Below, one piece after another: positions 46,865 to 57,656 of a DNA stretch of 64,000 nucleotides. The stretch comes from Bacillus sp. T3 (lineage in GTDB: Bacteria > Bacillota > Bacilli > Bacillales > Cytobacillaceae), in assembly GCF_033449965.1 (NCBI RefSeq), contig NZ_CP137761.1:620001-684000 (forward strand), in the 5' to 3' direction. Under the pieces are notes generated by a model. It did not search any database. It was not told where the DNA came from and was given only the letters and a program-made list of their open reading frames with translations. Position 1 is the first letter of the stretch; the number at the start of each line of letters is the position of its first letter. Position numbers and translations under genes: made by a program.

Positions 46865-49379
46865 TTACTCATACTTGCCATGGCAGTTCTTATATTTCTT
46901 GCCGCTACCGCAGTAGCAAGGGTCATTGCGGCCAAGTTGTTCTTTTTTGACAACTGGTTTTTTCTTAACGGTTTCTCCATCTTCTTTTGGATTAACGGCG
47001 TGCCCTTTTGCAACCTCTTCACGTTGAAGATTGTTGCGGATTTCGGCTTTCATGATGTATTTTGCAGCTTCTTCTTCGATTGATTCAACCATTGCTTCGA
47101 ACATCGCAAATCCTTCAGATTGGTATTCGTTTAAAGGATTGATTTGGCCATAGGCACGAAGATGGATTCCTTGACGAAGCTGATCCATTGCATCGATGTG
47201 ATCCATCCATTTTGAATCAACAGAACGAAGCAGGATGACTTTTTCAAATTCGCGCATTTGCTCTTCAGATAGCTGTTCTTCTTTTTCAGCGTAGCGCTCT
47301 TTTACTTTTTCAAAAATAACATCCTTCATTTCTTCTGGTTCTTTGCCTTCTAGGTCTGCTAAGACAATGTCAACCTCACGAAGCAGGTTGGCATGGACAT
47401 AGTCAACGATACCTTGCAGGTTCCATTCTTCCTCATCTTCTGTTGGTGGAGTATGAGCATCCACGTTACGAGCAATCGAGGCAATGATCATATTTTGAAC
47501 GATGTCGCGCAGGTTTTCTGAATCAAGGACATCATTACGCTGCTTGTAAATGATTTCGCGCTGCTGACGCAATACATCGTCGTATTGTAAAAGCTGTTTA
47601 CGGGCGTCAAAGTTGTTGCCTTCAACACGTTTTTGGGCAGATTCAACTGCTTTGGATACCATTTTGCTTTGGATTGGCTGTGAATCATCCATGCCCATCT
47701 TTTGCATCATGGCTTTCATATTATCAGAACCAAAGCGGCGCATCAGTTCGTCTTCCATAGAAAGGTAGAATTGAGTTACCCCTGGGTCTCCTTGACGTCC
47801 AGAACGTCCGCGGAGCTGATTATCAATCCGGCGTGACTCGTGTCGTTCAGTACCAACAACCGCAAGACCACCAAGTTCAATAACGCCTTCGCCAAGCTTA
47901 ATGTCTGTACCACGACCCGCCATGTTGGTCGCAATCGTAACGGCACCTTTTTGGCCGGCTTCCATAATAATTTCAGCTTCTCGGCCATGGTTTTTCGCAT
48001 TCAGGACGTTGTGGCGTACACCTTTTTTGATTAACAGACTGGAAATAAGCTCAGATGTTTCAATTGCAACCGTACCGACAAGGACTGGCTGCCCTTTTTT
48101 ATGGCGGTCGGCAATATCTTCAACCACCGCATTGAACTTACCAGTCATAGACGCAAAAATTAAATCGGGACGGTCATCACGGATAATTGGCTGGTTAGTT
48201 GGAATCGCAACAACATTCATATTATAAATATTGCGGAATTCCTCTTCCTCCGTTTTTGCTGTACCAGTCATCCCCGCCAGCTTCTCATACATCCGGAAAT
48301 AGTTCTGGAATGTAATGGTTGCGAGAGTCATGCTTTCATTTTGAATCTCAAGACCTTCTTTTGCCTCGATGGCTTGATGCAGGCCTTCACTGTAACGGCG
48401 CCCTTTCATAAGACGGCCGGTGAACTGGTCGACAATGATGATTTCGCCTTCTTGGACAACATAGTCCACATCAAGATGCATGCTGACATTCGCTTTTAGA
48501 GCCTGATTTATATGATGATTCAGCGTAACATGTGAGTAGTCGAACAGGTTATCAATTCCAAATGCTTTTTCAGCCTTGGTGATTCCTTCCTCTGTCAGCA
48601 TGACGCCTTTTGTTTTCTCATCGTACGTATAGTCTGCTTCTTTTTTCAATGTACGGACGAAAGCATTAGCTTGAATATATAATGCCGTTGACTTTTGTGC
48701 TGAACCTGGAAATGATAAGCGGTGTCCGAGCTTCATCAATTAGGATGGAGTCAACCTCGTCAATGACGGCATAGTGAAGCGGCCGTTGAACCTTTTGGTT
48801 ATTATAAAGGACCATGTTATCCCGTAGGTAATCAAAGCCATACTCATTGTTTGTTCCATATGTGATGTCTGCTGCATAGGCTGCTTGCTTTTCTTCCTTT
48901 GACATTCCGTTGAGGTTTAAGCCGACAGTTAGTCCAAGGAATTCGTATAGCTGCCCCATTTCAGTTGCGTCACGACTAGCTAAATATTCATTGACGGTTA
49001 CGACATGAACACCTTTTCCAGTGACCGCATTTAAATATACAGGCATCGTAGCGGTTAACGTTTTCCCTTCACCTGTTTTCATTTCGGAAATATTCCCCTC
49101 ATGAAGAGCAACACCCCCCATTAATTGAACTGGGTATGGATATAGACCTAAAACGCGACGAGCCGCCTCACGGACAACTGCAAACGCTTCTACTAGAAGA
49201 TCATCAACAGTTTCACCTTTTTGGTAACGCTCCTGGAACTCTGCTGTTTTTGCGCGAAGCTCGTCGTCAGATAGTTTTTCTGTTTGACTCGCAAGTGCAT
49301 CAATTTGTTCCGCTTTTTTCGTTAAGCGTTTTAAGTCGCGCTTATTTTGATCAAACACTTTATTTAAAATTCCAAGCAT
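46865..49379 (-). CDS. secA: Preprotein translocase ATPase SecA, frameshifted
   Basis: 837 residues after correction, the motor of the Sec export system. Walker A region MKTGEGKT, DEAD-like VIDEVDSILIDEARTPLIIS, ATNMAGRGTDIKLG and the GRSGRQGDPG arginine fingers are intact. The zinc-binding C-terminus CYCGSGKKYKNCH is present. The frame breaks at CCTGG (plus strand 48706-48710); CCGG restores ISGSAQKSTALY, the invariant family sequence. An essential gene, so a sequence error is by far the likelier cause. ATG 49379 after AAAGGAG. Oriented opposite to hpf, unlike Bacillus subtilis, and prfB does not follow. Confidence 0.93.
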
Positions 49380-49690
49380 TCATTAACGCTCCTTTATTCG
49401 ATTGGAAAACCGTTATTGATGGTAGGATTCGCCAAAGCTTAAGTAGAATCCTTTTAAAATAAATCGAGTAATTTCTTACTAATATTATCACTTCCGATAT
49501 AGGGTGACAACTTTGCTGAGCAATTGCTATGTAAAGATTATATGAAGAAATAAATATATAAGGATAAGAGTCGAATTCTATTCACAATTTAACTCACCAG
49601 TAAAATTCAAATAATGGAACCAAACTACTTTTTTACCTTTATCTAGGTTAATATCGTTTTTAAAATGTTAAAAGTATAATTATCTGAATT

Positions 49691-49760
49691 GAGCATCTTT
49701 TCACAAAATATACATTGGTAATTAACCCATATCTTGTAAGATACTATTGTTATAGAGAGA
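49691..49760 (+). promoter_or_regulatory. Promoter element conserved between two decaheme genes
   Basis: GCATCTTTTCACAAA ... CATTGGTA ... CCC ... GTAAGATACTA ... TTA.AGAGAG, repeated at 54911-54980 upstream of the third decaheme. TTGGTA and TAAGAT are spaced by 16 bases (15 in the other), suggesting a sigma-A promoter with an upstream regulator site. The rest of 49380-49690 between secA and the cytochromes is gene-free. Confidence 0.65.
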
Positions 49761-49799
49761 TAATTTTACCGTTTCTAGATTTATAGAGAGGTGATGATC

Positions 49800-51149
49800 A
49801 TGGCTTTTTGGAAAAGAGAGAAGAAGGGTCCTCCAGAAGAAAATCCTGAAGGTAAGAAAAAACCAGGCTTAATCCGTAGGCTTTGGCGGAAATTTAGAAG
49901 TATTGATTGGAAAAATCCAGTGAATCGCTGGAAGTTATTATTTGTTTCATTATTTATTGTCATTTTCGGATTAACCTTTGTTGGTGGAGCAATCGCATTT
50001 ACCAATAGTCCAAGCTTCTGTAAGGCGTGTCATGAAATGGCGCCGGAACATGTTACCTTTGAAAAAAGTGCTCACAATCAAGTGACATGTGTCCAGTGTC
50101 ATATTGCACCAGGGAATGTTGAAATGGTCTTACATAAGATTGGTTCTTTAAAAGAGGTATATTATCATATTACCGGTGTGCCAGATCCGATTGTCCAAAC
50201 CGTGGCTGTATTGGATGAAAACTGCGAACAGTGCCATTCAAAGAACCGCTTAGTAACGGCAACTGGAGATCTTATCGTCAACCATGAAGGACATATCAAA
50301 GAAGGAATCCCTTGCGTTGTATGTCACAGTGGGGTGGCGCATGCAAAGGTTGTTGAACGTGGAATTAATGGTTCTGAATCGTATGACGCTTGGACGATGG
50401 AAAACTCTGATAAACTAATGGACCAAAAATATATGAGGCCGAATATGGGTTCTTGTATTGATTGCCACGACCAAGTGAATCAGGGTAAAAAACCATGGAA
50501 GGATTATTCTTACCGAGTGCCTGAAAATCCTCACGCTGAGGGACACAGTGATAAGACAAAGGGTAATGAAGCAGAGGCTGCGAAACTAAGCGCAGCAGAG
50601 GAAGAGCAAAAGAGCAAAGAGGCTACACAGGATATTATTCTTCAAGCTATCGGGAAGCAAAAGACAGATGTAAAACTCTCAATGGAATGTTTCACCTGTC
50701 ACCAAGAAATTAATACACCACAAAACCATGATATTGCTGAATGGAATCAAAATCATGGTGGCTACGCCTTCCAAGAACTTGATAAATGTATGAATTGTCA
50801 TCAAGATGAAAAATGGATTAAGCATTTCGGAAAACAAAATATTGATGAATTATTAAATACTAGTTCTGACAAAGAAAAATATACTGCAAATATGATTCAG
50901 GTTAAAGATCAATCCCGCCAGAATCATTTCTGTAGTACGTGTCACGCCAACCGTCCTCCAGGACATCTCGATAGTGACACTTGGTTAACCGCCCACGCAC
51001 CAAAGGCACAAACAAACGAAGAAAAGGCAAACTGCTATGTTTGTCATGATCGAGAAAAGCCGGATGAAAATGCGACAGGAATTAAAGCGCCAACTGACGT
51101 TTACTGTCAATTCTGTCACCGTACTGGGTTTAAGGGTGAAAAACTTTAA
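49800..51149 (+). CDS. Membrane-anchored decaheme cytochrome c (NrfH-like N-terminus)
   Basis: 449 residues. A basic, Pro-rich cytoplasmic tail is followed by one transmembrane segment (about 45-68), then ten CxxCH heme motifs. The first is CKACHEM, a CxxCHxM form seen in NrfH/NapC quinol dehydrogenases, where that Met lies by heme 1. Five hemes lie before and five after a charged, poorly conserved linker (about 240-275). It most likely takes electrons from menaquinol and passes them outward. The start is ATG 49800 after GAGGTGATG; the paralogues also begin MAF. First of three paralogues (53038, 55034). Own promoter and terminator. Confidence 0.9.
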   Translation: MAFWKREKKGPPEENPEGKKKPGLIRRLWRKFRSIDWKNPVNRWKLLFVSLFIVIFGLTFVGGAIAFTNSPSFCKACHEMAPEHVTFEKSAHNQVTCVQCHIAPGNVEMVLHKIGSLKEVYYHITGVPDPIVQTVAVLDENCEQCHSKNRLVTATGDLIVNHEGHIKEGIPCVVCHSGVAHAKVVERGINGSESYDAWTMENSDKLMDQKYMRPNMGSCIDCHDQVNQGKKPWKDYSYRVPENPHAEGHSDKTKGNEAEAAKLSAAEEEQKSKEATQDIILQAIGKQKTDVKLSMECFTCHQEINTPQNHDIAEWNQNHGGYAFQELDKCMNCHQDEKWIKHFGKQNIDELLNTSSDKEKYTANMIQVKDQSRQNHFCSTCHANRPPGHLDSDTWLTAHAPKAQTNEEKANCYVCHDREKPDENATGIKAPTDVYCQFCHRTGFKGEKL

Positions 51150-51184
51150 AATATAATTCATAATATCCAAACTGCTTTAACTAA

Positions 51185-51222
51185 GGGGCACAACTAGAGA
51201 TTCAGAGTTGTGCCCCTTTTTG
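51185..51222 (+). terminator. Terminator of the first decaheme gene
   Basis: GGGGCACAACT/AGTTGTGCCCC stem followed by T5. Confidence 0.9.
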
Positions 51223-51276
51223 TCATCTCAAAATCTCCTGAACGAACAAGGAGTTTGAGAAGGGGGGCTTTTGGAA

Positions 51277-52740
51277 ATGAAAAAATTAAAATTTCCATTA
51301 AGCGTAATTATTGTTTTAGTGTTGATGCTGATAATTGTTGCCAAAGTGATGTCGCCTACCATCCTAGAAACCGTTAATCGAACTGAGACCACCTCACAAG
51401 TCAATGGACAGGATTTTTCAGACCGCGTTCACATTGAATTTCAAAACAACACCAACTCGTGTAGAAGCTGCCATGAACCTCTTACAACGGTTTCTAGCAA
51501 CTATTTCTACCATAATGGGGTATATTCAACCTGTACGGCCTGTCATGACGGTTCCTTAGGAATCTATAATGTGTTTACTGGAAATGATTCTTCTGGTAGT
51601 TTCGGTGGCTCTTATTCTGGGAATATGTCGATTCACAATGTAAACTCAGCTCTTAAAAATGAAGCGGCTCCAGGCGGAAACCGCAAAAGTGAAGAAGATA
51701 ACTGGACCGCTAATTTTTCATGTGGCAGCTGTCATAATCCCCACGGGTCCTACTCTGACCGTTTATTAATAAATAATCCAAATAATATGGGGAATGTAAC
51801 CGCTGATAAGGGTGGGAAAAGATTGGTTGGGGTCCCGGTAGTAAAAACTTTTACGGGTGCTACAGCCAGTTACATTTTATTAAAAACTACCTTAATGAGC
51901 GATCCCTCTATATCCTATCCCAATGCTTCTGTGGGACCTGGAGTATGTTAAGACGGGATTAAACAAAGGAGATGTAGTTATTCAACTTTATAGGAAGAAT
52001 GGCACAACCTATGTTGCTGAAAAAGATCCTTGGTTAACTGGATTTGACTGGGATCTAAAGTTAGGTAAATTATATTGGACCGCATTCTATGAATCCGCTG
52101 ATTCCCCTCAATTGCTCCATGCCGATTTGCTAAAAGAAGGGGTCATTCTTGGAAATGGCTTTATTGCAGCTAAGGCAAATGATGCAGACGCAGTGTTTCC
52201 ATCAAATATTTTAATTGCAAATATTTCACGTGCCTATGTAGTTAAGCTTGACGTTCAAACAAGTACAGATCCAAAATATTCAGCATTTCATGCTACAACA
52301 ACAAATGTTTCAACACTTTGGTCCGCTAATGATGGTAGAGGAAAGTCGATGTCAGCATTTTGTTCTTCGTGCCACACTGATTATCTAGCCAAATCTGGTT
52401 CATTAACAGGAATATTTAGCCATGCGTACCGACATACAACCATTTCAGACCGATTTACGTGTGTACGCTGCCATTATGCTCATGGAACGGATGTTACATT
52501 AATGAAAGATGCACGGGGGAAACGGTTAACGAAATTATTACAGATCCAACTTACTTCCCGGATATAAAAATCAAATCCGTACGGGTTGCCTTGGCGAGAG
52601 ATTATATGTTGGATAGAAATCCTTCATCTGCTCTAAAACGTTATACTAACATGTCAATATGTTGGGGTTGTCATCATGACAATACATTTTTCGTAAATAC
52701 TAGTTACTACAAATCTGGTTCTGTTGCAGCGCAGCCATAG
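51277..52740 (+). CDS. Hexaheme cytochrome c, two frameshifts
   Basis: 487 residues after correction. An N-terminal hydrophobic segment serves as signal or anchor. Six heme motifs follow in the same order and spacing type as the secreted hexaheme at 59475: CRSCH, CTACHDGSLG, CGSCHNPHGSYSDRLL, CSSCHTDYL, CVRCHYAHGTDVT and CWGCHHD. It lacks the FN3 domain and is shorter. Frames break at CCTGG 51937-51941 (CCGG gives SVGPEYVKTG) and at G5 52515-52519 (one extra G gives ARGETVNEIITDP). Both look like sequence errors; if real it would be a decaying copy. Start ATG 51277 after AAGGGGGG. Confidence 0.78.
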
Positions 52741-53037
52741 AAAGATGTATTTTAATTACTTTTTGGAAAAACCTCCACTTCGAATTGACTAAAACAATGT
52801 CCATGTTAAGAGGACACTATATTTATTTGTTTCTCCATTTTTATTTGAATACTATTTTCCTTTAAAAATATATTCAATGGTGTATTTCTTATTAGCACTG
52901 TAGAATGGCATTTTACATAGCGAGAAATTTCATAAAAAAGAGAGACAACAAACCGCTCTTTTGTGGTACTATTTTACTAAAATGTCTTTTTGGAGAGTAC
53001 TAGCTTTGGTAAAATATGATTATAAGGGGGGATTGTT

Positions 53038-54384
53038 ATGGCTTTTTGGATAAAAAAGGAGAATATTGAGCCAGATCAAAAACCCGTCGAATGGACTGAA
53101 AATCATGAGGAATATAAAAATAGCCGAGAAAAAAAGAAAAGCTTACATCACTGGAAGCTAATTGTTGCTGCGTTAACCGCATTTCTTGCTTTACTAGGTC
53201 TAATATATGGAGCAATTTCCTATACCTCCACTCCCCCTTTTTGTGCGACTTGTCATGAAATGGCAGCGGAGCATGTGACTTTTCAAGCAAGCGCTCACAA
53301 TCAAATAAAATGTACTGAGTGTCATATTAAACCTGGAACAGCTAATTTAGTCATACATAAAGTAGAGTCACTAAAGGAAGTTTACTCCCATATTGTTGGA
53401 CCGCCGGATACGATTATTCAAACCGTCGCTGTTTCAGACGAAAATTGTAAGCAGTGTCATTCGAAAAATCGCCTAATATCCGCAACCGGGGACCTAATCG
53501 TTAATCACGATGGCCACATCGAGGAGGGTATCCCATGTATTACCTGCCATAGCGGGGTTGCTCACGCTAAAGTGGTTGAAAGAGGTATTAACAGATCAAA
53601 TACATATGATTACTGGACGACGGCAAACGCAAAAAAGCTAATAGATGAAGAATATGTCAGACCAAATATGGGAACATGTATTGATTGTCACGACCAAGTA
53701 AATCAAGGGAAGAAACCATGGAAGGATATTGCGTATAGCTTACCAGAAAATCCTGCAGAAAAAAAAGATAGTGATAGCATTTCTGCATTCAAGCCCACAC
53801 CGGAAATGGAAGCGGGAGTCCTTGAACGTGACGTTCCGGAAAACACACAAAAAATAATCCTTCAGGCTCTCGGCCACCAAAAAGACGGTGTAAAGATTTC
53901 AATGGATTGTTTCGTCTGCCATCAAAAAATTAATACTCCTAAAAATCATGGTGAAGAAACATGGGGGAAACGCCATGGGTACTTTGCATTAAATGATTTG
54001 AATGAATGTTTAAAATGCCATCAGGACTCTAAATGGGTTAAAAAATTTAAGCAACAGGATATAAGAGAATTGCTTTCTGAAGATAAAGAACTGGAAAAAA
54101 GTGTTCAATATCCTATTTCAATAAAAGAGTTATCCCGCAAGAACGATTTCTGTATTACCTGCCATTCTGTTTCAAGACCTGATGATCATCTAGACCGTTA
54201 TACTTGGTTAACAGACACGCATCGAATGGCAGGAGACTCAAAGGAAGCCCGTGAAGGCTGTTATGTATGCCATAATTTTGAGAAGCCTGAACCAAGCAAG
54301 GGAATCACAGCACCTTCGGACGTATACTGTCAGTTTTGTCATAAAAACGGATTTGTTGGCGAGACTATTGCAAGTGTAAAATAG
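53038..54384 (+). CDS. Membrane-anchored decaheme cytochrome c, paralogue 2
   Basis: 448 residues, colinear with the other two decahemes: transmembrane segment near residues 40-60, CATCHEM first heme, then CTECH, CKQCH, CITCH, CIDCH, a charged linker (about 240-275), and CFVCH, CLKCH, CITCH, CYVCH, CQFCH. The most diverged of the three. The long N-terminal tail lacks the basic Pro/Lys motif of the others. Upstream 52741-53037 has no copy of the conserved promoter element, so its expression may differ. Ribosome site AAGGGGGG. Confidence 0.9.
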   Translation: MAFWIKKENIEPDQKPVEWTENHEEYKNSREKKKSLHHWKLIVAALTAFLALLGLIYGAISYTSTPPFCATCHEMAAEHVTFQASAHNQIKCTECHIKPGTANLVIHKVESLKEVYSHIVGPPDTIIQTVAVSDENCKQCHSKNRLISATGDLIVNHDGHIEEGIPCITCHSGVAHAKVVERGINRSNTYDYWTTANAKKLIDEEYVRPNMGTCIDCHDQVNQGKKPWKDIAYSLPENPAEKKDSDSISAFKPTPEMEAGVLERDVPENTQKIILQALGHQKDGVKISMDCFVCHQKINTPKNHGEETWGKRHGYFALNDLNECLKCHQDSKWVKKFKQQDIRELLSEDKELEKSVQYPISIKELSRKNDFCITCHSVSRPDDHLDRYTWLTDTHRMAGDSKEAREGCYVCHNFEKPEPSKGITAPSDVYCQFCHKNGFVGETIASVK

Positions 54385-54547
54385 TAAAAAGGTAATCATG
54401 TTTTACAACAATAGAGAACATTTTCTTCACAAAAAACACACTTCACTTATTTGACAAAAAGTTTGTGAATTTATCTTTTTTAGTGGCTCAATCTCTGAAT
54501 GGTGTACGATTGCTCCAAACTTTTTGATTATTAAAATCCACATAACT

Positions 54548-54600
54548 AAAGAGCAGGATTGAACGATGATCTTCTTCATCGCTCAATCCTGCTCTTTTAT
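54548..54600. terminator. Strong bidirectional terminator
   Basis: 15-bp perfect stem AAAGAGCAGGATTGA/TCAATCCTGCTCTTT plus further pairing in the loop (GATGA/TCATC), then TTATT. Confidence 0.88.
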
Positions 54601-54910
54601 TATCTCTGAATATTTTTTTCAATTGATTAAGCATTATTTAGTTGAACCTTCAAAACTACTATATAAAAAACTACTCCATTCATCTCTCTTGTTTTTGTTC
54701 ACATAGAGTAGACACAATTGTTTCCATTCTGTCACTTTTATGTGATTTTTGTGAGTTTTTTTTGAGTATGATTTTGATAGTGAAATAATTTATTAGGAAA
54801 GTATTTAACACCGTCATCGCGTTGCTTTCTTTCCTGTTTAAGCGGTTTCAATTTTATTATTTAATCTCCACCTTTTTTACTAGAATGTGTAAAAACTAAA
54901 TAAAAAGTAA

Positions 54911-54980
54911 TGCATCTTTTTTCACAAATTGTCCATTGGAAAAAACCCTTACAAAGTAAGATACTAACTTTAGAGAGGTA
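54911..54980 (+). promoter_or_regulatory. Conserved promoter element of third decaheme gene
   Basis: Second copy of the element at 49691-49760. TTGGAA (54936-54941) and TAAGAT (54957-54962) with a 15-base spacer; the GCATCTTTT-TTCACAAA block just upstream is kept and may bind a regulator. Confidence 0.65.
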
Positions 54981-55033
54981 AAAAACATAGAAAAATAACA
55001 AGATATGATTAACATCAGAAAGGGTGAACATCA

Positions 55034-56389
55034 GTGGCCTTTGGGAGAAAGAAAAAGACCCAAGAAGAAAATCCAGGGGAAAAGAAACCCGGTCTGGTCC
55101 GAAGACTTTGGAGGAAGTTCCGTGGTATAGATTGGCAGAATCCTGTTAACCGCTGGAAGGCTCTATTTGTATCATTATTTGCTTTTATTGCATTACTAGG
55201 AGTTATGTACGGAGCTGTCGCAGCTACTTCAACTCCAACATTTTGTAAAACCTGTCATGAGATGGCTCCAGAGCATGTAACGTTCACAGCCAGTGCGCAC
55301 AACCAAATTTCTTGTGTACAATGTCATGTGAAGCCAGGTATCGGTAATACTTTAGTCCATAAAGTCGAAGCACTAAAAGAAGTTTACTATCACGTTGTTG
55401 GACCACCAAACCCAATTGCACAAACAGTGCCAGTATTAAACGAAAACTGCGAACAATGTCACTCGCAAAACCGTTTAGTTACTGCAACTGGTGACCTGAA
55501 AGTAAATCATAAAGGTCATGTTAAAGAGGGAATCCCATGTATCACATGTCATAGTGGGGTTGTTCACGCCAAAGCGGTTGAACGTGGACTTAACACTCAA
55601 GAAAACTTAGATTACTGGACTGCAGACAATGCTGAAAAATTGATGGGCGAACAGTATATGCGTCCTAATATGGGAACCTGTATTGACTGTCACGATCAAG
55701 TCAACCAGGGCAAAAAGCCTTGGAAGGATGTTGGGTATAGTCTTCCTGAGAGCACCCATGGTAAAAAGCATGATGAAAAAGAAGCTACAAAAGAAGGCGA
55801 AGAACATGAAGCAGAAGCTACTGAGGTAAGTGCTGCTGAAACTGAAAAAATTAGTCATGATAAAACGCAAAACATTATCCTCCAAGCCATTGGTAAACAA
55901 AAAATAGATGTAAAGCTATCAATGGAGTGTAAAACTTGTCATATCGAAGTGAGTACACCTAAAAACCATCAAAACGAACAATGGGCACAAAGTCACGGTG
56001 GTACTGCTTTAGATAAACTAGATAAGTGTATGGATTGTCACCAAGATTCAAAATGGATTAAGAAGTTTGCAAAACAAGATATTCAGAAGTTACTAATGGA
56101 CAGCGGAGATAAAGAAAAATATACAAAGAATATCCTTGTTGTCAAAAGTGAATCTCGCCAAAACCATTTCTGTAGCGCATGTCACGCAAACCGTCCTCCA
56201 GGACACGTCGATAGTGACACATGGTTAACGGCACATGCTTCACAGGCACAAACAAACGAAGCGAAGGATAATTGTTACGTCTGTCACGACAAAGAAAAGC
56301 CAAACGAGGCATCAACCGATATCAAGGCGCCAACAGATGTTTATTGTCAATTCTGTCATAGAACTGGATTTAAAAGTGAAAAGCTTTAA
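55034..56389 (+). CDS. Membrane-anchored decaheme cytochrome c, paralogue 3
   Basis: 451 residues. Same plan as the decaheme at 49800 and much closer to it than to paralogue 2: KKPGLVRRLWRKFRGIDWQNPVNRWK tail, one transmembrane segment, first heme CKTCHEM, ten CxxCH in all, and an insert of charged residues (about 240-285) with EHEAEATEVSAAE. The start is GTG 55034; no better start exists and AAAGGGTGA precedes it. It begins a tight run with the 12-heme, TPR and NHL genes, so they probably form one operon. Confidence 0.9.
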   Translation: MAFGRKKKTQEENPGEKKPGLVRRLWRKFRGIDWQNPVNRWKALFVSLFAFIALLGVMYGAVAATSTPTFCKTCHEMAPEHVTFTASAHNQISCVQCHVKPGIGNTLVHKVEALKEVYYHVVGPPNPIAQTVPVLNENCEQCHSQNRLVTATGDLKVNHKGHVKEGIPCITCHSGVVHAKAVERGLNTQENLDYWTADNAEKLMGEQYMRPNMGTCIDCHDQVNQGKKPWKDVGYSLPESTHGKKHDEKEATKEGEEHEAEATEVSAAETEKISHDKTQNIILQAIGKQKIDVKLSMECKTCHIEVSTPKNHQNEQWAQSHGGTALDKLDKCMDCHQDSKWIKKFAKQDIQKLLMDSGDKEKYTKNILVVKSESRQNHFCSACHANRPPGHVDSDTWLTAHASQAQTNEAKDNCYVCHDKEKPNEASTDIKAPTDVYCQFCHRTGFKSEKL

Positions 56390-56421
56390 CGATTAACCGC
56401 TTTAAATAGGAGGGAACTCAG

Positions 56422-57650
56422 ATGGAAGAAGAACAGATCGAACAGACCCCCCTCCCCAGCTGACGAAATATAAGGTGATAAAAGCAATGACCTTGATCCT
56501 GGTTTTTATCACTGTTTTTATTGCACTCGGATATGTAGGAGTAGAATCAACGTCAAGTTCAAAATTCTGCTCCTCTTGTCACGAGATGAAACCTGAATTT
56601 TATACTTGGAAAGCATCCAGTCATAGCGAAGTTGATTGTGTACAGTGTCATATTAGCCCAGGTGCTGAGAACTTTACCAAGGCAAAAGCTAATGGTTTGA
56701 TGCAGGTGTATAAGAAAAAAACGAACACCTATGTTGCTCCAATCCGAATGCCAAAAGAAATACCAGATTCAGCATGTGAAAGGTGTCACAATATAAATAC
56801 CCGAAACTTCAGTGTATCAGGGGATCTTATCATTCCCCATGACAAACATAAAGCAAAAGATGTTGAGTGTATTCAGTGTCACAGTGGTACAGCTCATGGA
56901 AAAATCTCTGATCGTAGAATGACATTTCAGGCTGATTATGATAAATGGGATGATACAGTCGGTACAGTTGCGATGAGTGATTTGAAATTTGTAAAGCCTG
57001 ATATGGAAAGCTGTATGGAATGCCATAGAGCACGGAAGGTGACTACAGAATGTTCAGCTTGCCATACTACAGGAATGATTCCAAAAAGCCATAAAAAAGA
57101 AGATTTTAAACTAGGAACTCATGGCGAACAGGCTGCAACAGATCTCCAGAAATGTAATATGTGCCATAAGGACATGTCAACTAAACCAATAGAGGGCTAT
57201 GATGAGGAATCAACTCTAAAAAAAATCCTAAATGGTAACCAAGTACAACCAAAGAAAAAGAACCAGTACAATTATGCCAAGGAAAACACCTTCTGCAGTG
57301 ATTGCCATAGTAAGCGGCCAGCAAGTCACACAAAATATTTTGTGACAGAGCATGGGGCGCAAGCGAAAAAAAATAAAGAACGTTGTACTGCTTGTCACAG
57401 TATCCAAAAACAAAGTGACTCTCCGATAAATATTGTTGCTTGTGCTTCCTGTCATCCAAGTAGTCATGCAAGAAGCATAGGTTGGAGGGACAGGCATCCA
57501 ATCGAAGTGAGTCCAAATCAAAAACTTGTTAGAAGCTGCTATCAATGTCATAACGAAGCTAAATGCGGTAGTTGTCATATTGATAAGGATGCTCAAGAAA
57601 GCGCAAAGAATATAGTAAACATTGAGAATACCGAGAACAATGAGGAGTGA
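56422..57650 (+). CDS. Membrane-anchored 12-heme cytochrome c, frameshifted
   Basis: 409 residues after correction. Start ATG 56422 with AGGAGGG; the frame is lost in C6 at 56447-56452 and regained with a seventh C (EQTPPPQLTKYKV). One transmembrane anchor (about 20-40). Twelve CxxCH motifs: CSSCHEM first (NrfH-type), then CVQCH, CERCH, CIQCH, CMECH, CSACH, CNMCH, CSDCH, CTACH, CASCH, CYQCH, CGSCH. Motifs 5 and 6, and 11 and 12, are closely packed. It ends 6 bases before the TPR gene. Likely a quinol-linked or relay protein. Confidence 0.88.
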
Positions 57651-57656
57651 TCTCTT

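Larger units (their letters stand above)
54385..55033 (+). other. Gene-free region with terminator and promoter of third decaheme
   Basis: 650 bases. Holds a long bidirectional hairpin at 54548-54600 (AAAGAGCAGGATTGA pairs with TCAATCCTGCTCTTT) and the conserved promoter element at 54911-54980. TTCACAAA and TTTGTGAA (54425-54475) form a spaced inverted repeat of Fnr-like bases, though the gap is not Fnr-like. No gene. Confidence 0.55.

Noticed and set aside
49781..50005. Short minus-strand frames inside the cytochrome genes
   Set aside because: They are antisense shadows without ribosome sites; CxxCH reading frames on the plus strand are clear.
54425..54475. Fnr site from TTCACAAA and TTTGTGAA
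   Set aside because: Fnr boxes need TGTGA-6-TCACA with a short spacer. Here the arms are in the opposite order and separated by about 30 bases.
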